NCBI GenBank assembly: GCA_029378245.1
Contig: JARKIF010000015.1
Location: forward strand, 1,116,001-1,180,000
DNA from: Roridomyces roridus
Lineage: Eukaryota; Basidiomycota; Agaricomycetes; Agaricales; Mycenaceae
Length of the DNA stretch: 64,000 bases
Direction: 5' to 3'
The position numbers and the translations under genes are program-made. Shown in pieces: positions 43,498 to 55,730 of the stretch; the stretch's first letter is position 1, and each line of letters begins with the position of its first letter. The notes under the pieces were generated by a model. The model saw only the letters and a program-made list of their open reading frames with translations. It had not been told where the DNA came from and made no database searches.

Positions 43498-46400
43498 TGG
43501 TAGAGCGGACTGGAACGTTGAGATGCGGGGCAGCTTATAGTGAGCTCCCGGCAGGTCTGGACCTAGAAGTATGAAATAAGAATTATTGAATTGGGTGGAG
43601 TATCTCAGCTCATATTTCTTACCCACCGATCCGAGGGATCACTAAACCTTTTGACGCGGCTGCTGATGGGTAACCCGGATCATGTTTCAGCATCCGATTC
43701 CCAGTGTCTGATGGGATTTCTGTAGATTTTCACGGGGCGAAGGGGCTGTTGTCGTGGTTTTGAAACCTCTTGACGATGCTATTAGAGGTTGTGATCACAT
43801 CTACTCCGTGGTAAGTCTTGTCGTTTGAGCAAATTCAAAGTTCATGTCTTTCATTTCGCCTCAGATTCGCGGCACAGCGATCCAATCGACGGGATCCAAG
43901 ATGCCGCTCTACGTGCCAAATGGCTCGACTCAGAAAGAGGTCATCCGTATGGCGTATCTGCGTGCCGGGAGGGATCCAACTGATGTTGATTTTGCGGAGC
44001 TGCACATGACCGGTGGGTGGCAGGTGATCCGGCATCAATGATCGGGCGAACCTCACCGTCTCCCATCAGGCACCTCTGTCGGCGACCCCATTGAAGCCAA
44101 TGCTGTGGCCGAAATCTTTGCGCGAGAGGACCCTCTGTGTGTGGGCTCTGTCAAAGGCAATCTTGGGTGCGCATCCAGCCCGTTTCTTGTCCCAAAACCT
44201 TCTGACGAGTGTCACAAGTCATCTCGAAGCGGCGGCTTTTCTTGCTTCCCTGCTCAAGGCGTGTCTGATTTTGGAGAAGAGGATGATTCCTCCCACTGCC
44301 CATCGGGGGCTCTACAGGCCATGTACTCGTCGAGTCCCCGCCTCCCCGAGCTTCGCCTCCTATCCCCACAGACCAGAGCGTCGTCACATTCGTCGTGGGC
44401 GGATTATCACCCACGGCCGTCGACCAGATCTCGAACAGCATCCGTAAAGCAAACCTTTCCGACGTTGACACCATGCGCGCGTGCGCCGTTACTCTTTCTC
44501 GTCGTGCCAGACAACTGCCGTGGAGGACTTACTTTACTCTTCCGCTTGCCACCACCGACGGTCATATCCCTTCAGCGACGCTCGTCCCCAGCACCCCCCT
44601 CCAGTCTCATTCATCTTCAGTGGCCAGGGCCCACAGAATCTGGAGATGGGTCGTGGGCTCTTTGCCGTATTCCCGGTTTTCCGCTCTACCATCCTGGAAC
44701 TCGATGGAGTCTACCGACGTGTTGTCGGCGAATCGCTGCTCGAAACGACTGGTCTCTTCATCTCGTCGGCCTCTTCGCCGTCCATCGTTCTCTCTCCAGA
44801 TGGATGGCCCGTGACCATCACCGTATCCGCCATCGCGATGCTTCAAATCGCCCTTTTCGATCTCCTGGTGTCAGTGGGCATCACACCAAGCTCACTGGCC
44901 GGTCATTCTGCTGGCGAGACAGCTGTGCTGTACGCCTCGGGCGCGGGATCAAAGGAGATGGCTCTGGAGATTGCCATAGCGCGCGGACAATCCATGACCA
45001 TCACCGAGAGCCCTAATCTCGGCATGGCTTCCCTGGCTTGCAGCGCTGACGTGGCGAGGGCTATCATTTCAAGGATGTCGGGTGCAGTCGAGATCTCGTG
45101 CTACAACTCCCCGAACTCTGTCACCATCTCCGGCACTTCAACTCTACTCGCGGAGGCGGTTGACCTGGCCCGCGCCGACGGTATCTTTGCTCAGAGAATC
45201 CGGACTATGGTTCCTGGGCACTCGTCGTACATGGACCCCATTCGCGACGAATGCATGGCACGGATGGAGGATATCTTTGCCCGGTATACCGGCCCACGTG
45301 TCCCTCGTATTCCCGTCTTCTCGACGTGCACTGGGGAGACCCTCGTCAACGCTTTCACACCAGCCTACTTCTGGTCTAATTGTCGCCATGCCGTCCTGTT
45401 CAGCTCCGCGATTTCGAGTGTCCTCGAGTTCCACACCGACGCCGCCCCCATCTTCCTCGAAATATCTTGCCATCCGGTGCTGGCTACCTTGATAGCTAGC
45501 CATGGGGTCACCGACAAATCCGTTCTGTGTCCCATGCGCCGAGCTTCTGCGGAAGACGCTGAATTCTCGGAGACGCTGGCTCGAATCACCCTACTTGGCT
45601 ACAACTCCTGCGATCTCAGCGGTCTGTATGGTGTTTCAGACTTCAAGCCGTCGTTCCTCGATCATCCGATGGTGCATCGGCCCATTCCTCCGCCGAAAAC
45701 TTACTCGGACGTCACCCGTTCCACCGAGCGAGGAGGGCTTTTGTCTGGCGCTGTAGTGAATGACATCACGCATCCGGTACTCGCACAGCATATCATCAAC
45801 GGTGCGTGTGTGAGCTCTCCACATCTTTCTCAGCTGATGTCCCAGCAGGGCAGCCGATCCTTCCTGCGACTGGATTTCTCGAAATGGTGAGTACACACTC
45901 AGTAATATTCTTGAAACACCCGCGACAATTGTGCAGGCTCTGGGAACGGGTGCTAACCTTTTGTGGGACGTCGAATTCGTTTCCATATTCTCTCTGTCGG
46001 CGCAGAACACCGCGCGGCTGATGCTCGAACGCTCTGGGTGCAGTTGGTCCCTCACGTCCGTCGACTCGTCATCCTCTGTGCGTCTGAAGTTCTGTTTGCT
46101 CTCCCCCTGATTACTGATAACACGTGTTTAGTTGCAAAGCGCGCGCGAGCATGCTCGAGGTTTCATGGATGTATTTACCGTGGAGACTCCAAAGTCAATC
46201 GACTTGAAGTCCTTGTGGTCCAGTCTACCGGAATTGTCTATGAAGGGCGAGTATGCGCTGTGTTTCTCGAATAGTTGCTAACTTTATCTTTCTAGACTTT
46301 TACCCATCGCTCCGACCGTTTGTAGATTTTGGTCCAGCATTCCGAAAAGTACTCCGTTGCCGCGGCAAACCGTCCGAGGCCATAGCCGAAATTCAAGCAC

Positions 46401-46591
46401 CGTCCGTGGAGGATGGGTGAGTCAATCATCCAGGCTGTCCGCGCGTCTGATGTTCTCGAACCAGACTCGCGCGGGATCTTTTACACCCAGCGGCCCTAGA
46501 CGCATGCATCCACATCATTCTCCATCCCGATGTTCTCAAAAAAGGTGGAGAAGCCATGTACCTGCCATCCAAACTGGGATGTTTCGTCTTA

Positions 46592-46621
46592 CAGCCGTTT
46601 TCAAAACAGTATACGGGTTTT
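46592..46621. repeat. Left arm of an inverted repeat around the LINE fragment
   Basis: ACAGCCGTTTTCAAAACAGT and following bases to 46621 recur in inverted orientation at 48207-48236 without mismatch over about 30 bp; a weaker match extends a further 70 bp inward. Confidence 0.75.
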
Positions 46622-48240
46622 GATGCAGTGCTCCACCTTCGTTTGCGTTGACCTCTGTGTGCCGGTGAGTCTGCTTCCACTCCACTTGCCTGCCCGGAAA
46701 GGGAAATGCCGTCTAGCCACGGCACAGCCCTTGCATTGAGTTGTGGATAGGATAGGATAGGATAGGATATATTACACGGCACGGTCCGCTTATCAAACGC
46801 CGGTTTCCTGGGATTATCCCGGTGTACAAAGCAAGTGAAATACACCTTCGCCCCAGGACCTCCCTCCGTACTCTAAGCCCTACGCGCAGACCCCATGAGA
46901 AGACCCATGCCCCACGATAAAACCTAGACCACGAAAAAAGGCAATCATGTGCCAGAGTCAGCGCATCTTCGAATGAACAAGGGATAAACCTTATGGGCGA
47001 GGGTGAGGGACAGTGTAGAATTCCTCGAGGACCTCATGCACATACTTGGCTACCAGTATAATTGTCGCGCGTTCATAGATCATGGCTTTCAAGAACTCGA
47101 CACTGTCAAGTTCATCCATTTTCCTTTGCAGCTTTGGCACAGTGTTGAATAATTTTTCCAGGAACGTAGCTCGCAATTGAACGACTGCCGTAGATCCTCG
47201 ACAGTCAATCAATGCATGCTCTGGGCTTTCAACACTTGTGTGGCAGAAGCGGCAGACGCGTTCGTTTCGCGGGACTGGTGCATGTGCGTGATCGTTGTAC
47301 CGCCAGAGTTCCAAGGCAAGACGATGAGTTGAAAGCAGGATAGATGTGAGTGCCTCTCTATGCTTCTGTGTCTTCACCATGAACAGATAATGCCTCAAGA
47401 ATAAGGTTTTGAGGGCTGGCGGCTGGTCCTTTTGAGGTTCACGTCGTCCGTGCAATAGATAAAGTTTATCACTTGCGTCGACCTGCATCTGCAACCATTG
47501 AAGTGCATTCTTTTCGACATCTTTGCGGAAGATCTCCACGCTCCCCTCAGAGATGGTGGAGAACTCTAGTGCCGGGCACTCGAATGGTAATTTTCTTGCT
47601 GCTGTGAGAACATCTCCAACCCAAGACTTCTTCCCTTTTGCTGCTAATTTGATGGAGCTGTCCAGCGCTGCGCGAGCCAAGTGGGGAAGTTTCAAGGACA
47701 GAAGGTATTTCAAGAATCCGAGCAAGAGCAGAAAACGTCGAATTCGAAGGGGCATGATCCCGGTTTCCGTGAAGAGACCCACGACAGTAGAGTGGGAATG
47801 GACATTGAGTGACTGTCGCAAAAAGCCAACCTGTATCGCGCATAGTTCCTTCACATGGGCATCTTCACTGTCCGGTGATACTTCGCAGCCATGGACGAGG
47901 TGAGGATCCACTTGACCCATGAGGAGACTGTTGAACTGCTTCGGGCTTAATCGACCAGCCGAGTCCTCAATTCCCATTATTCTATGCACGCAGAATCTCG
48001 CGGTACTTGCTTTCGATTTGTAGTGTGCGGCAAACATGTTTCGCGTGTCCGACCTGATATTGAGGCCAACATATTTCTCTTCGTCTACGATGCTGAGTTG
48101 ATTTGCACCTAATTGGAACTGGAGGCCGTTGGAGTTGAGTGGAGCGGAAGCTCGACTCTCCGTCAAACAAAGGTCAGCACAAACGTACGTGGAGCGAGGC
48201 TCCAAACCCGTATACTGTTTTGAAAACGGCTGTATTCAAT
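46605..48240 (-). mobile_element. LINE fragment inserted in the polyketide synthase
   Basis: The - strand frame 46991-48205 reads as the end of a LINE ORF2: a KYVGLNIRSDT segment after the polymerase, long helical region, and a C-terminal zinc motif CRFCHTSVESPEHALIDC (CX2C...H...C), typical of non-LTR elements. The polymerase and endonuclease are missing, so it is 5'-truncated. Its 3' end is a (TATCC)n tail (+ strand ggata repeats at about 46744-46770). The flanks show an odd inverted repeat (separate entry). Confidence 0.65.
48207..48236. repeat. Right arm of the inverted repeat around the LINE fragment
   Basis: Exact reverse complement of 46592-46621. The arm includes target (PKS) sequence as well as inserted sequence, so it is not a simple terminal inverted repeat. 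Confidence 0.75.
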
Positions 48241-51200
48241 CAGGGTACTGCTGTGACTTCGGGAAATTGGTTCTCCCACATCCGACGACGGAGGTGGTCG
48301 CCAGGTGTGTTTTCACCACTCCATTCGCTGGTGCAGCTTCTGAATCAAAGTAGACTCGAAATCGTATGATATCACAGTTGCAGACACGTCGGGCACTGTC
48401 ATCTGTGAATTGACGAACCTGGTACTACAGAGATTGTCGGCGCCGCTGCCTCCCATTCTGCGCAGATATGATCTTGATTTCCAGCCTGTTTCAGTGCTTC
48501 CTGATGAGGTCATGACTGAGGCTACCTATTCGCAGAGGGAGCCAAGCGACGAGGCGGCGTTGTTTACGATTTTGGACTCTCTGGCGGCGCGTATGATATC
48601 GAAATCTTTGCAAAATAACCCTGCCGTCGGGGATGATGTAAGTGCTCGCGTATATCGACGGTTCGACGGCTCTGACCAGTGTTTCCAGGTCTCCCGGAGG
48701 CGCTACCTTGACTTTGCCAAGCGAGCAGCTTCAACGGAAGCAACCCTGGAAACTCTGCACGAGGAGCATCTCCGTACCAAGTATCCTGCCCACTTTGAGG
48801 TCACCGATCGAATTGCTTCGGTTCATGAGACGGTGTTCACCTCGTCAAAGGTACGATGAAGCAGTAGAATATGTTTGACTGGCTGACGCTGGTCGCAGGA
48901 AGCAGTGGGAAAGCTGTATTCCGACGACTTGATGACCCGCTTCTATAACCAGCACAGCGGGATCAGTACCGTTTATCCCGAAGTTGTCAAATCGTTTTCG
49001 TCGCTGCTCGATTCGCTTCAAAAGAATGGCAAACGAGTGGTCAATATTCTTGAAGTGGGCGCAGGTATGTTGTTTAGTCTGCTCCCTTCCTCAACGGTGC
49101 TCAAAATGGCGGCAGGAACGGGACTGCTGACCAGATACCTGGCTGAAGTGTTGCGGAAATCAGACCTTCTCACGGAGTATACAGTGACCGATGCTTCATA
49201 CGTACTTTGTTCCCTCTTTGCTTCAAACTGTAGCTGACCACACCGCTCAGGGCTTGGCCTCAGAACTCGCTCGGACAATCGAAGGTCCGAAAATGACCCC
49301 GAAATTGTACGACCTCACCAAGGATCCTGTCGACCAGGGTCTGGTTGCAGAGTCCCACGATGTGATTGTGGCGCTTCACGTCTTACACGCAGTTCCCGAC
49401 CTCCGCACCTGCTTATCGAATCTCCGCAAGCTTCTCGTCCCGGGAGGCACTCTCTTCGTGATCGAAATGGATGGGACGTCCTGGCCAGGCAAAGTGGGCA
49501 GCGTGTGGTATGACTGTGTCTTTGGGTCATTCTCCGAGTGGTTCGGGTTCGCCGATGGACGGGCACACTGCACGATGTCCCCAGCGGGTTGGATGGAGAT
49601 GCTGAAGGGATTGGGCTTCATCAACAGTCATGCCAACATCGAACCGGGGATGGGGGGACACAACTTCCTTTTCACGTCACAAAAACCTGTCGCTAGTGTC
49701 TCCACTCAGGGTGCCATCGACCCGCATCATATCATCCCGTACGCGTTGGGGAACGAGGTGGACCTTCAGCACCGCATCAAAGAGCTCGACCCCGGCACTC
49801 CACTTGATGTCTATATTGCGACTGTAGAGGGCCGCGATGGGGACTCCGCCATGGGACTCTGTGCTGCACTCCGGCGTGAATTCCCCGGATGGAGTATTCG
49901 CCTGGCCATCTTCTCCAGTGCGATCAAGCCTTCAGTCCGCATTATCTATCTCTCCAAGCACCGCAATGTGTTCGACAACGGCGAGCCGGTGGTGCTGTTC
50001 TCAAACGACGGCAGTCCCTGCGTATCCAGGATTGTCTTGACGCCACCACCGACTTTCGCTCCTGCGGACTATCCACCCACGCCCGAGGATCCGGACTATG
50101 TGATGGTCGAAATTGTCTCGTCCGAGAAGACGGCACTTCATGTTCATGGTTTCATCGGCCGTGTCTTGACCTCTCCCCTAATGTCCCCAGGCAATCTTGT
50201 GCTGGGAATAACGGATCAACCCATGGCACCAATTCTTGTCGTGAACCTTGGATGCATTGCCCATTTGGACGCGCAGTCGTTCCCCGATCCCCATCGAATT
50301 ATCGAATTGATTGCGCCGTCATTGACACTCGACGCCCTTCCAAAGTCCCTCAGTCGCAAGCGCCCTGCTGTTTTTATTGCCATGAAAGATGGGAGGCTAT
50401 CAGATAGCTTCATCAAGCACTTCTCTAGCGTCAGCACCGTCGACTTGTTTCACTGTGATCTCGAAAAAGCGACAACTTTGGAATCGGTAGACGTGGTGAT
50501 TACCGATTCTCTGACAAGCGCTCAGTATCCGGCTCTCCGACATCTAGTCTCAGCATCTGGACGGTTTATCGTTTGGAATGCTCTCGTGCGAGAGCATATC
50601 CGGGAGGGTAGTGAACGGCTGGCTGGTGCTTTGGATTTAGTTTCATGTGCACAGTCTCCGTCACTTCACCTCACTTTGGAACAGCCCCTAGCGTCTGCGT
50701 TATTCCACGCTGATAAATGTTACATCGTTCTGGGTGGTATCGGTGGATTGGGCGTTGATTTGGCTGTTTGGATGTACCAGGTGTGTTACATTCCGGCGTA
50801 TCTTCAAACTCTCATCAAACATGGGATAGCACGGAGCAAGACAGATCGTACTCACTTCCCGTCGGGGAATCGCCTCGCTGGACCATGAGACCGACGAAGA
50901 AACTCTGGTCAAAGTAGCGTACCTACGTGGACGAGCTGATCTTACCCTCCGCCTCGAGGCATGCGACGCAACCGATGTACAAGCGACCTCGCGATTGCTG
51001 CAAAGTATTGGTATGCCAATGGGAGGGTGCTTCCAGATGTCACTGGTCCTGTCTGATGCACTCTTCGTGAATCAAACGGAGGAAAAATTCTCCGCTGTCC
51101 GCGATTCGAAGCTCAAGGTTTTTGAAACGTTCGCCGCCGCGGTCGACGTCGGCCAGCTGGAATTTTATGTGGCGTTTTCTTCCATTAGTGGGCTTGTCGG

Positions 51201-53192
51201 GATTGCGGGTCAGAGTAACTATGCGAGGTGGGTCGCCGTTTGTGTTCTATACTGAGCCTTGTTCCTGATCTTTGGCAGTGCGTGCACCGCGTTGGAGGGT
51301 GCGCTCTCCCGCCACCAAAACGCCTTTTGTGTCGTTTTGCCCGAAGTTAGAGACGTGGGCTATCTGGTGGGTATCTGATGCTCCAGAATTTGCTCCTTCT
51401 GACCATCGCAAAGCATCGTGCAGACTCCCGCCACATAGACAAGAGCAAGAATGGTGTCTTTGCGATATCCATGTCCCCTGCCCGTGAGCTCCCCCCGACT
51501 CAGGCCAGACCGCGTTTAACATGATGCTTCAGATTTATGGTGTTGCGTTCAGGACGGCTTACAGACGATCAAAGAAGGTTCCGTGCCCTGCACCCGCTAC
51601 ATTCCGGATCTCGACTGGAGTGCACTCCATGCACAATACCCCCTTCCACGCGCTTTTCATCATATCCTCCGCACAGCTGAGCACTCTCCGAAAATCGGGG
51701 CCGATAATGCGAGCCCGATATTCACCGAAGAGGACGTGTTTGAAGTCGTGTTATCCTTCGTCGAGGTGGAAAAGGAGGTCTTTGATTCCAAGCGGCCCTT
51801 GTTATCATACGGGCTCGACTCTTTGAGTGCTGCGCGTCTATCCGCGGCGCTCGAGCCCTTCCTACAAGTCTCGCAGGTTCAATTACTTTCCGGAGTGTCT
51901 TGGGAGGAATTGCGACGCAGGATAGTGCCGACGGAGAGTTCTTCCACTCAGCCGTTCGCTGAGCAGGAGGTGTTACAAGTCGTTTTATCCTTCGTGGAGG
52001 TGGAGAAGGAGGCTTTCGATTACAAACGCCCACTTCTATCCTACGGCCTGGATTCTCTGACCGCGGCGCGACTTTCGGCTGCCCTCCAACCGTTCTTGCA
52101 GGTTTCACAGATGCAGCTTCTAGCCGGTGTCTCGTGGGACGAGTTGCGCCGCAAGATCGTTTCTGCCGATTCTGTCGGCGAAGAACCGAATATCGTGGAG
52201 CTCTGTGCCGGCCCTGGGATTCCCCTCTTCGTATTCCCAGGTATCGATGGCGGCCTCGGTCCTATCCTGCCGCTGCGAACTCACTTCTCGGGCACACTTT
52301 GGGGTGTCCAGGTCACGCACTTCACTCCGACATCCCCATTCTCCGCCCAGGCAGCCTTCTTTGTTGAAAAGATTCGCGAGAAGCAACCACAGGGACCATA
52401 CCGCCTCGGTGCCTATAGCGCGTCCGGTGTAATCGTCGTCGCTATTGCCAAACTGCTGGAAGCCAGCGGCGAGGAGGTTTCGCAGGTTGTGTTCATCGAC
52501 CATTTTCCTCTCCTGTGGACGCACGAAGCCATGTGGGCGCATGTCTACGAAGATCTTGCGACGGCTGCAGACAGCGCTATCGGACAAGTCGCGGATATGT
52601 CTCGTGTGGACTCTGTCTATGGGCCGGGTAACGAATTCAAGATGGAAGGGCATGAGAATGTCGAGATCCTGCGCCGCTTGACCCAGGCGTTGCTCAGCTT
52701 CCTTGGAGAATTCCAGCCTCGAAACGACCCCGAGGCTGCACGGGACTCGTTCATCGAGTGGGTTTCATCCGTCAAGGCACCATTCAGCTTGGTGGCCGCT
52801 GAAGCTGGTATTGTCACCACCCTACCAGAGGCTTCGCGCGAGGCGTGGGCGGAACTGGGTCTTCGCCGTTGTCGGAAGCCGGTCAAGTGTCTGCATGTCC
52901 CTGGGATCGGTCATTATGGGATTTGCTCGGACGAGCGAACGGCAAAATTTCTTCAAGAGTACTAGGAGCTGTAGCGCATTCTGTGGTGTAACAACATAAG
53001 TAGTCTGACTCAAAAATGCATCGACCCGTCTAGTCCGAATCAACTTTATAGTTGTTGACCCAGCCGGTTAGACCTCGGCACCGAAGCTAGAAAGCAGTTG
53101 ATTCTGGACCTGCTGTACGACGACAAGATCATGGGTTGACAAGATTTCTCACGAGACAGTACAATCAAACATCCCGGACCTTTTGCACAAAA

Positions 53193-54892
53193 TTAATCCT
53201 CATCACCCTCCGAGTCGTAGGCTTCATCACAATCCTCCTCTCCCGATGCGCCAGAGTCGTGATCTCCCTCCGAGGCATACTCCTCGTATTCGTCTTCTTC
53301 GTCTCCCTCCGAGTACTCCCTTTCATGGACAACGGCAAAGAGTCCGACACCAGCCCTACGGCATTCACGAGCGCGGTCTTCAATCTGTAATATTCAAGTA
53401 TGAGTACTTGAGTAAGCATTCGCGTCGAACAGATGAACAACTGTACCTGTCCACAACAAGGAGCAACCGGATCTTCGAACCCTTCCGACACCATCTCGTC
53501 ACAAATAAAAACCCCAGCCGCCATCAATTCTTCTACTGTCTTGGGTTGGACGTCCGCGTCGGGGCCACCCATCCACCAAAATCGACCGCTCAATCCCAAT
53601 TCAGTGGTGGTCGAAAACTGATGACTGCTCAAACGCGCTCTGAGCATTGGGACAGCCCGGTGAAAGTCTTGTTCAGGAATGACGAGCAGCCGGAGGTTGG
53701 GAAACAGTGCGCCTTCCGAGATCAATATCGCCAGTGCATCACCCAGCGGGGAGTGTGGTATGAAGACTTCCTCTGCGAGATTGCACGCAGCGAGCCAAGA
53801 TCGGGGCACTGGAGTGCTGTATCCTGGCAACCATGGCCGGGATCCACCATAGGGACTCCGCCAGGAACCAGTAATCGACAAACGGCGAACCGTCGAGAGA
53901 AACGGCGGGGGAATTGGCTCTGGAAGCACAAGTGCGGATGGATGGATGAATGGAATCACCGGCATAGGGTCCCGAGGATGCGAGAACGCATCGCAGTTGA
54001 GAACGAGTTCGTTGAGAGATGGAAAGGAGTTCTCAACTAGAAACGGTGCGGCGTCGTCCAATATTCTGGATTGCAGTTTCAAAAAGTGCAAAGTGGGCAA
54101 GAGGATGCGTCGGGAAGCTGACTCTGTGCCAGATATGAGCAATCCGGCACGGATGAGGTGTACACAGACGGCCAGGATAGGGTACAGCTTCATCATCGGC
54201 ACGTGCACATGCTCGATGTCCAATTCGGTGAGCTGCTGCCACAGAATGGTCAGCGAAGCGAGGTTCACGGACCCTCTCAACGTGACACAGCGAAGGCGGG
54301 TTGCACCGATGAAGACTGGGGTCTTGTGCACCAAAGATGCAACATGACAGTCAATGGCGATCTTTTCCAGATGTTCCAGAGAGTAGGGAGGTAGGCGAAT
54401 GATAGATCCCAGGGACTCTGGCCGCCTAGGATAAAATTTCAGGGATCGGATGCGGTGCTTGCATCGGACAAGTGTTTGGACGATTCGAGGATGGGTTTGT
54501 GTCGCAAGCATCGTCAGGTGCAGCGGACACGTATCGCCGAGGGACAGCCAAACGTCAAAGAGGGCAAATATGCGACGCGAGTTCAGCATCTGGCCAGTGG
54601 TCTGATCGTACTCGAACAGGACGCGCACGTCGTTCCACAGTTCCCGTGTTTGAATAACGACAGCACGCCATCTGGAGGAGACGTGACAAAGAGCGAGGCG
54701 CACGTCCGATCCAGTCTCCAAGACAAAGTTCAGGTGGACTGCGAGGCTTCCATCGCCAGACTGTGCTGCCACACAAGCGATGAAAATTCTGCGAAGAATT
54801 TCGACTGGAAGGACACCATTGATCGGAATCCTAACAGGATGTGCGGCAATCCGGCGCTGAGACGTTATGCGACGTTCTCGCAGAGAACCCAT
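53193..54892 (-). CDS. F-box/LRR-like family member 3
   Basis: Main exon 53447-54892 and last exon 53193-53384, with a 62-bp intron. It begins near MGSLRERRITSQRRI; the frame is open upstream to about 54980 and includes ELRRFFQEM, which matches member 4, so the true start is probably in an upstream exon that I cannot fix. Features: F-box-like NGVLPVEILRRIFIACVAAQ, VRLALCHVSSRWRAVVIQTRELWNDV, then repeated Leu-rich segments (RIRSLKFYPRR, HLEKIAIDC, FPSLNELVLNC, LFPNLRLLVIPEQDF). The C-terminus is strongly acidic (EGDEEDEYEEYASEG, ending YDSEGDED). No lesion seen. Substrate receptor of an SCF-type ligase is inferred. Confidence 0.78.
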
Positions 54893-55730
54893 TTCCTGAA
54901 AAAATCGGCGAAGCTCGGTGGAAGCTGTCGAGTGGAAGTCATTACATTGCCGCGAGTCTCTGACGTCGTAACATACTCATGAGAGAAGCGAGTCCGTGTC
55001 TTTCGATAGTCCAGCGAACAAGAAAGCGGGAGTAGAAGGAGGAGCAGCGATATCCGACGGATGAGTGCGAGTCCACCGTCGAAGATGAAGGTAAGAAGCA
55101 AGGGGTGACGTGGACTTGCACCGGATCAATTTCTGTTGATCATGATGGAAACTCGGCATCTCGGCGCGTACTTAGCAGCTATGTCTGTTGAGATTTGCCG
55201 AGCGCGAGAGCGAACACAAGAGAAAGTTTGCAATCACACTCCGGTTAGGGATCAGTGCGTTAGCAAACGGATGCCCAACGCCTACAATTCAGCAGGCTTA
55301 CATAGTACAAAATGTATCTAGAATATTCTATGGGAGGATGACTGAGAAAACAGAGAACAATCCAGAACATTCGGGGAGGCCGAGCCGATGCCCGAGCTCG
55401 ATGCGGTATTGATAAGATAACCACGAATTCCCAACAATGTCTGCCGAAGACTGCTATCGACTGAGATTTTTTTTTTGTGTTTTCCGCATAGATGCGAATA
55501 GAACTGTAAGAGCCAAACGATACGAATTGGTACATCGGTCGGATGATGCAGGCATGTTTTCCGTAATCTTTGAAGCATTAGGCCTGTTCAGTGCGAATCA
55601 ATCGTAATTCCATGGTTTGGTAAAACCGCCCGGGTGCAATTAAAAGCAGGACATTCTGGCCTTACTGGAGGACGACAAGATCATGGTTTACAAGAAAGTA
55701 CAATCAAACATGGCAAGATTCGCAACAAAA
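54893..55730. other. Region between family members 3 and 4
   Basis: Probably the 5' end and promoter of member 3 on the - strand. A short - strand frame with a hydrophobic Leu-run (54865-55101) is of doubtful reality. A poly-T run (9 T) lies near 55470. Nothing else supported. Confidence 0.4.

Larger units (their letters stand above)
43632..52965 (+). pseudogene. Partially reducing polyketide synthase, degenerate (KS remnant-AT-DH-MT-KR-ACP-ACP-TE)
   Basis: Reading across small introns I find: the C-terminal half of a ketosynthase (GITKPFDAAADGFSRGEGAV, FAELHMTGTSVGDPIEAN, SVKGNLGHLEAAAF), acyltransferase with GHSAGE at 44900-44917, dehydratase (HIINGADVPAGQPILP and LLHPAALDACIHIIL), methyltransferase (VNILEVGAGTGLLTRYL near 49050), ketoreductase (YIVLGGIGGLGVDLA near 50725), two carrier domains (YGLDSLSAAR and YGLDSLTAAR) and a thioesterase (GAYSASG near 52410). 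No enoylreductase. Lesions: the KS N-terminal half with the active Cys is absent, frameshifts near 44300 and 44600 (C-run), and a LINE fragment in the DH region (about 46605-48240). It is therefore a pseudogene. The shape resembles basidiomycete reducing synthases with terminal release by TE. Confidence 0.88.

Noticed and set aside
46592..48240. Twin-primed 5' inversion of the LINE
   Set aside because: The inverted segment lies on the 3'-tail side and overlaps the same LINE part, which twin priming does not produce.
54865..55101. Leu-rich 78-codon - strand frame as a separate secreted peptide gene
   Set aside because: It overlaps the likely 5' end of family member 3, and no splice model joins it convincingly.
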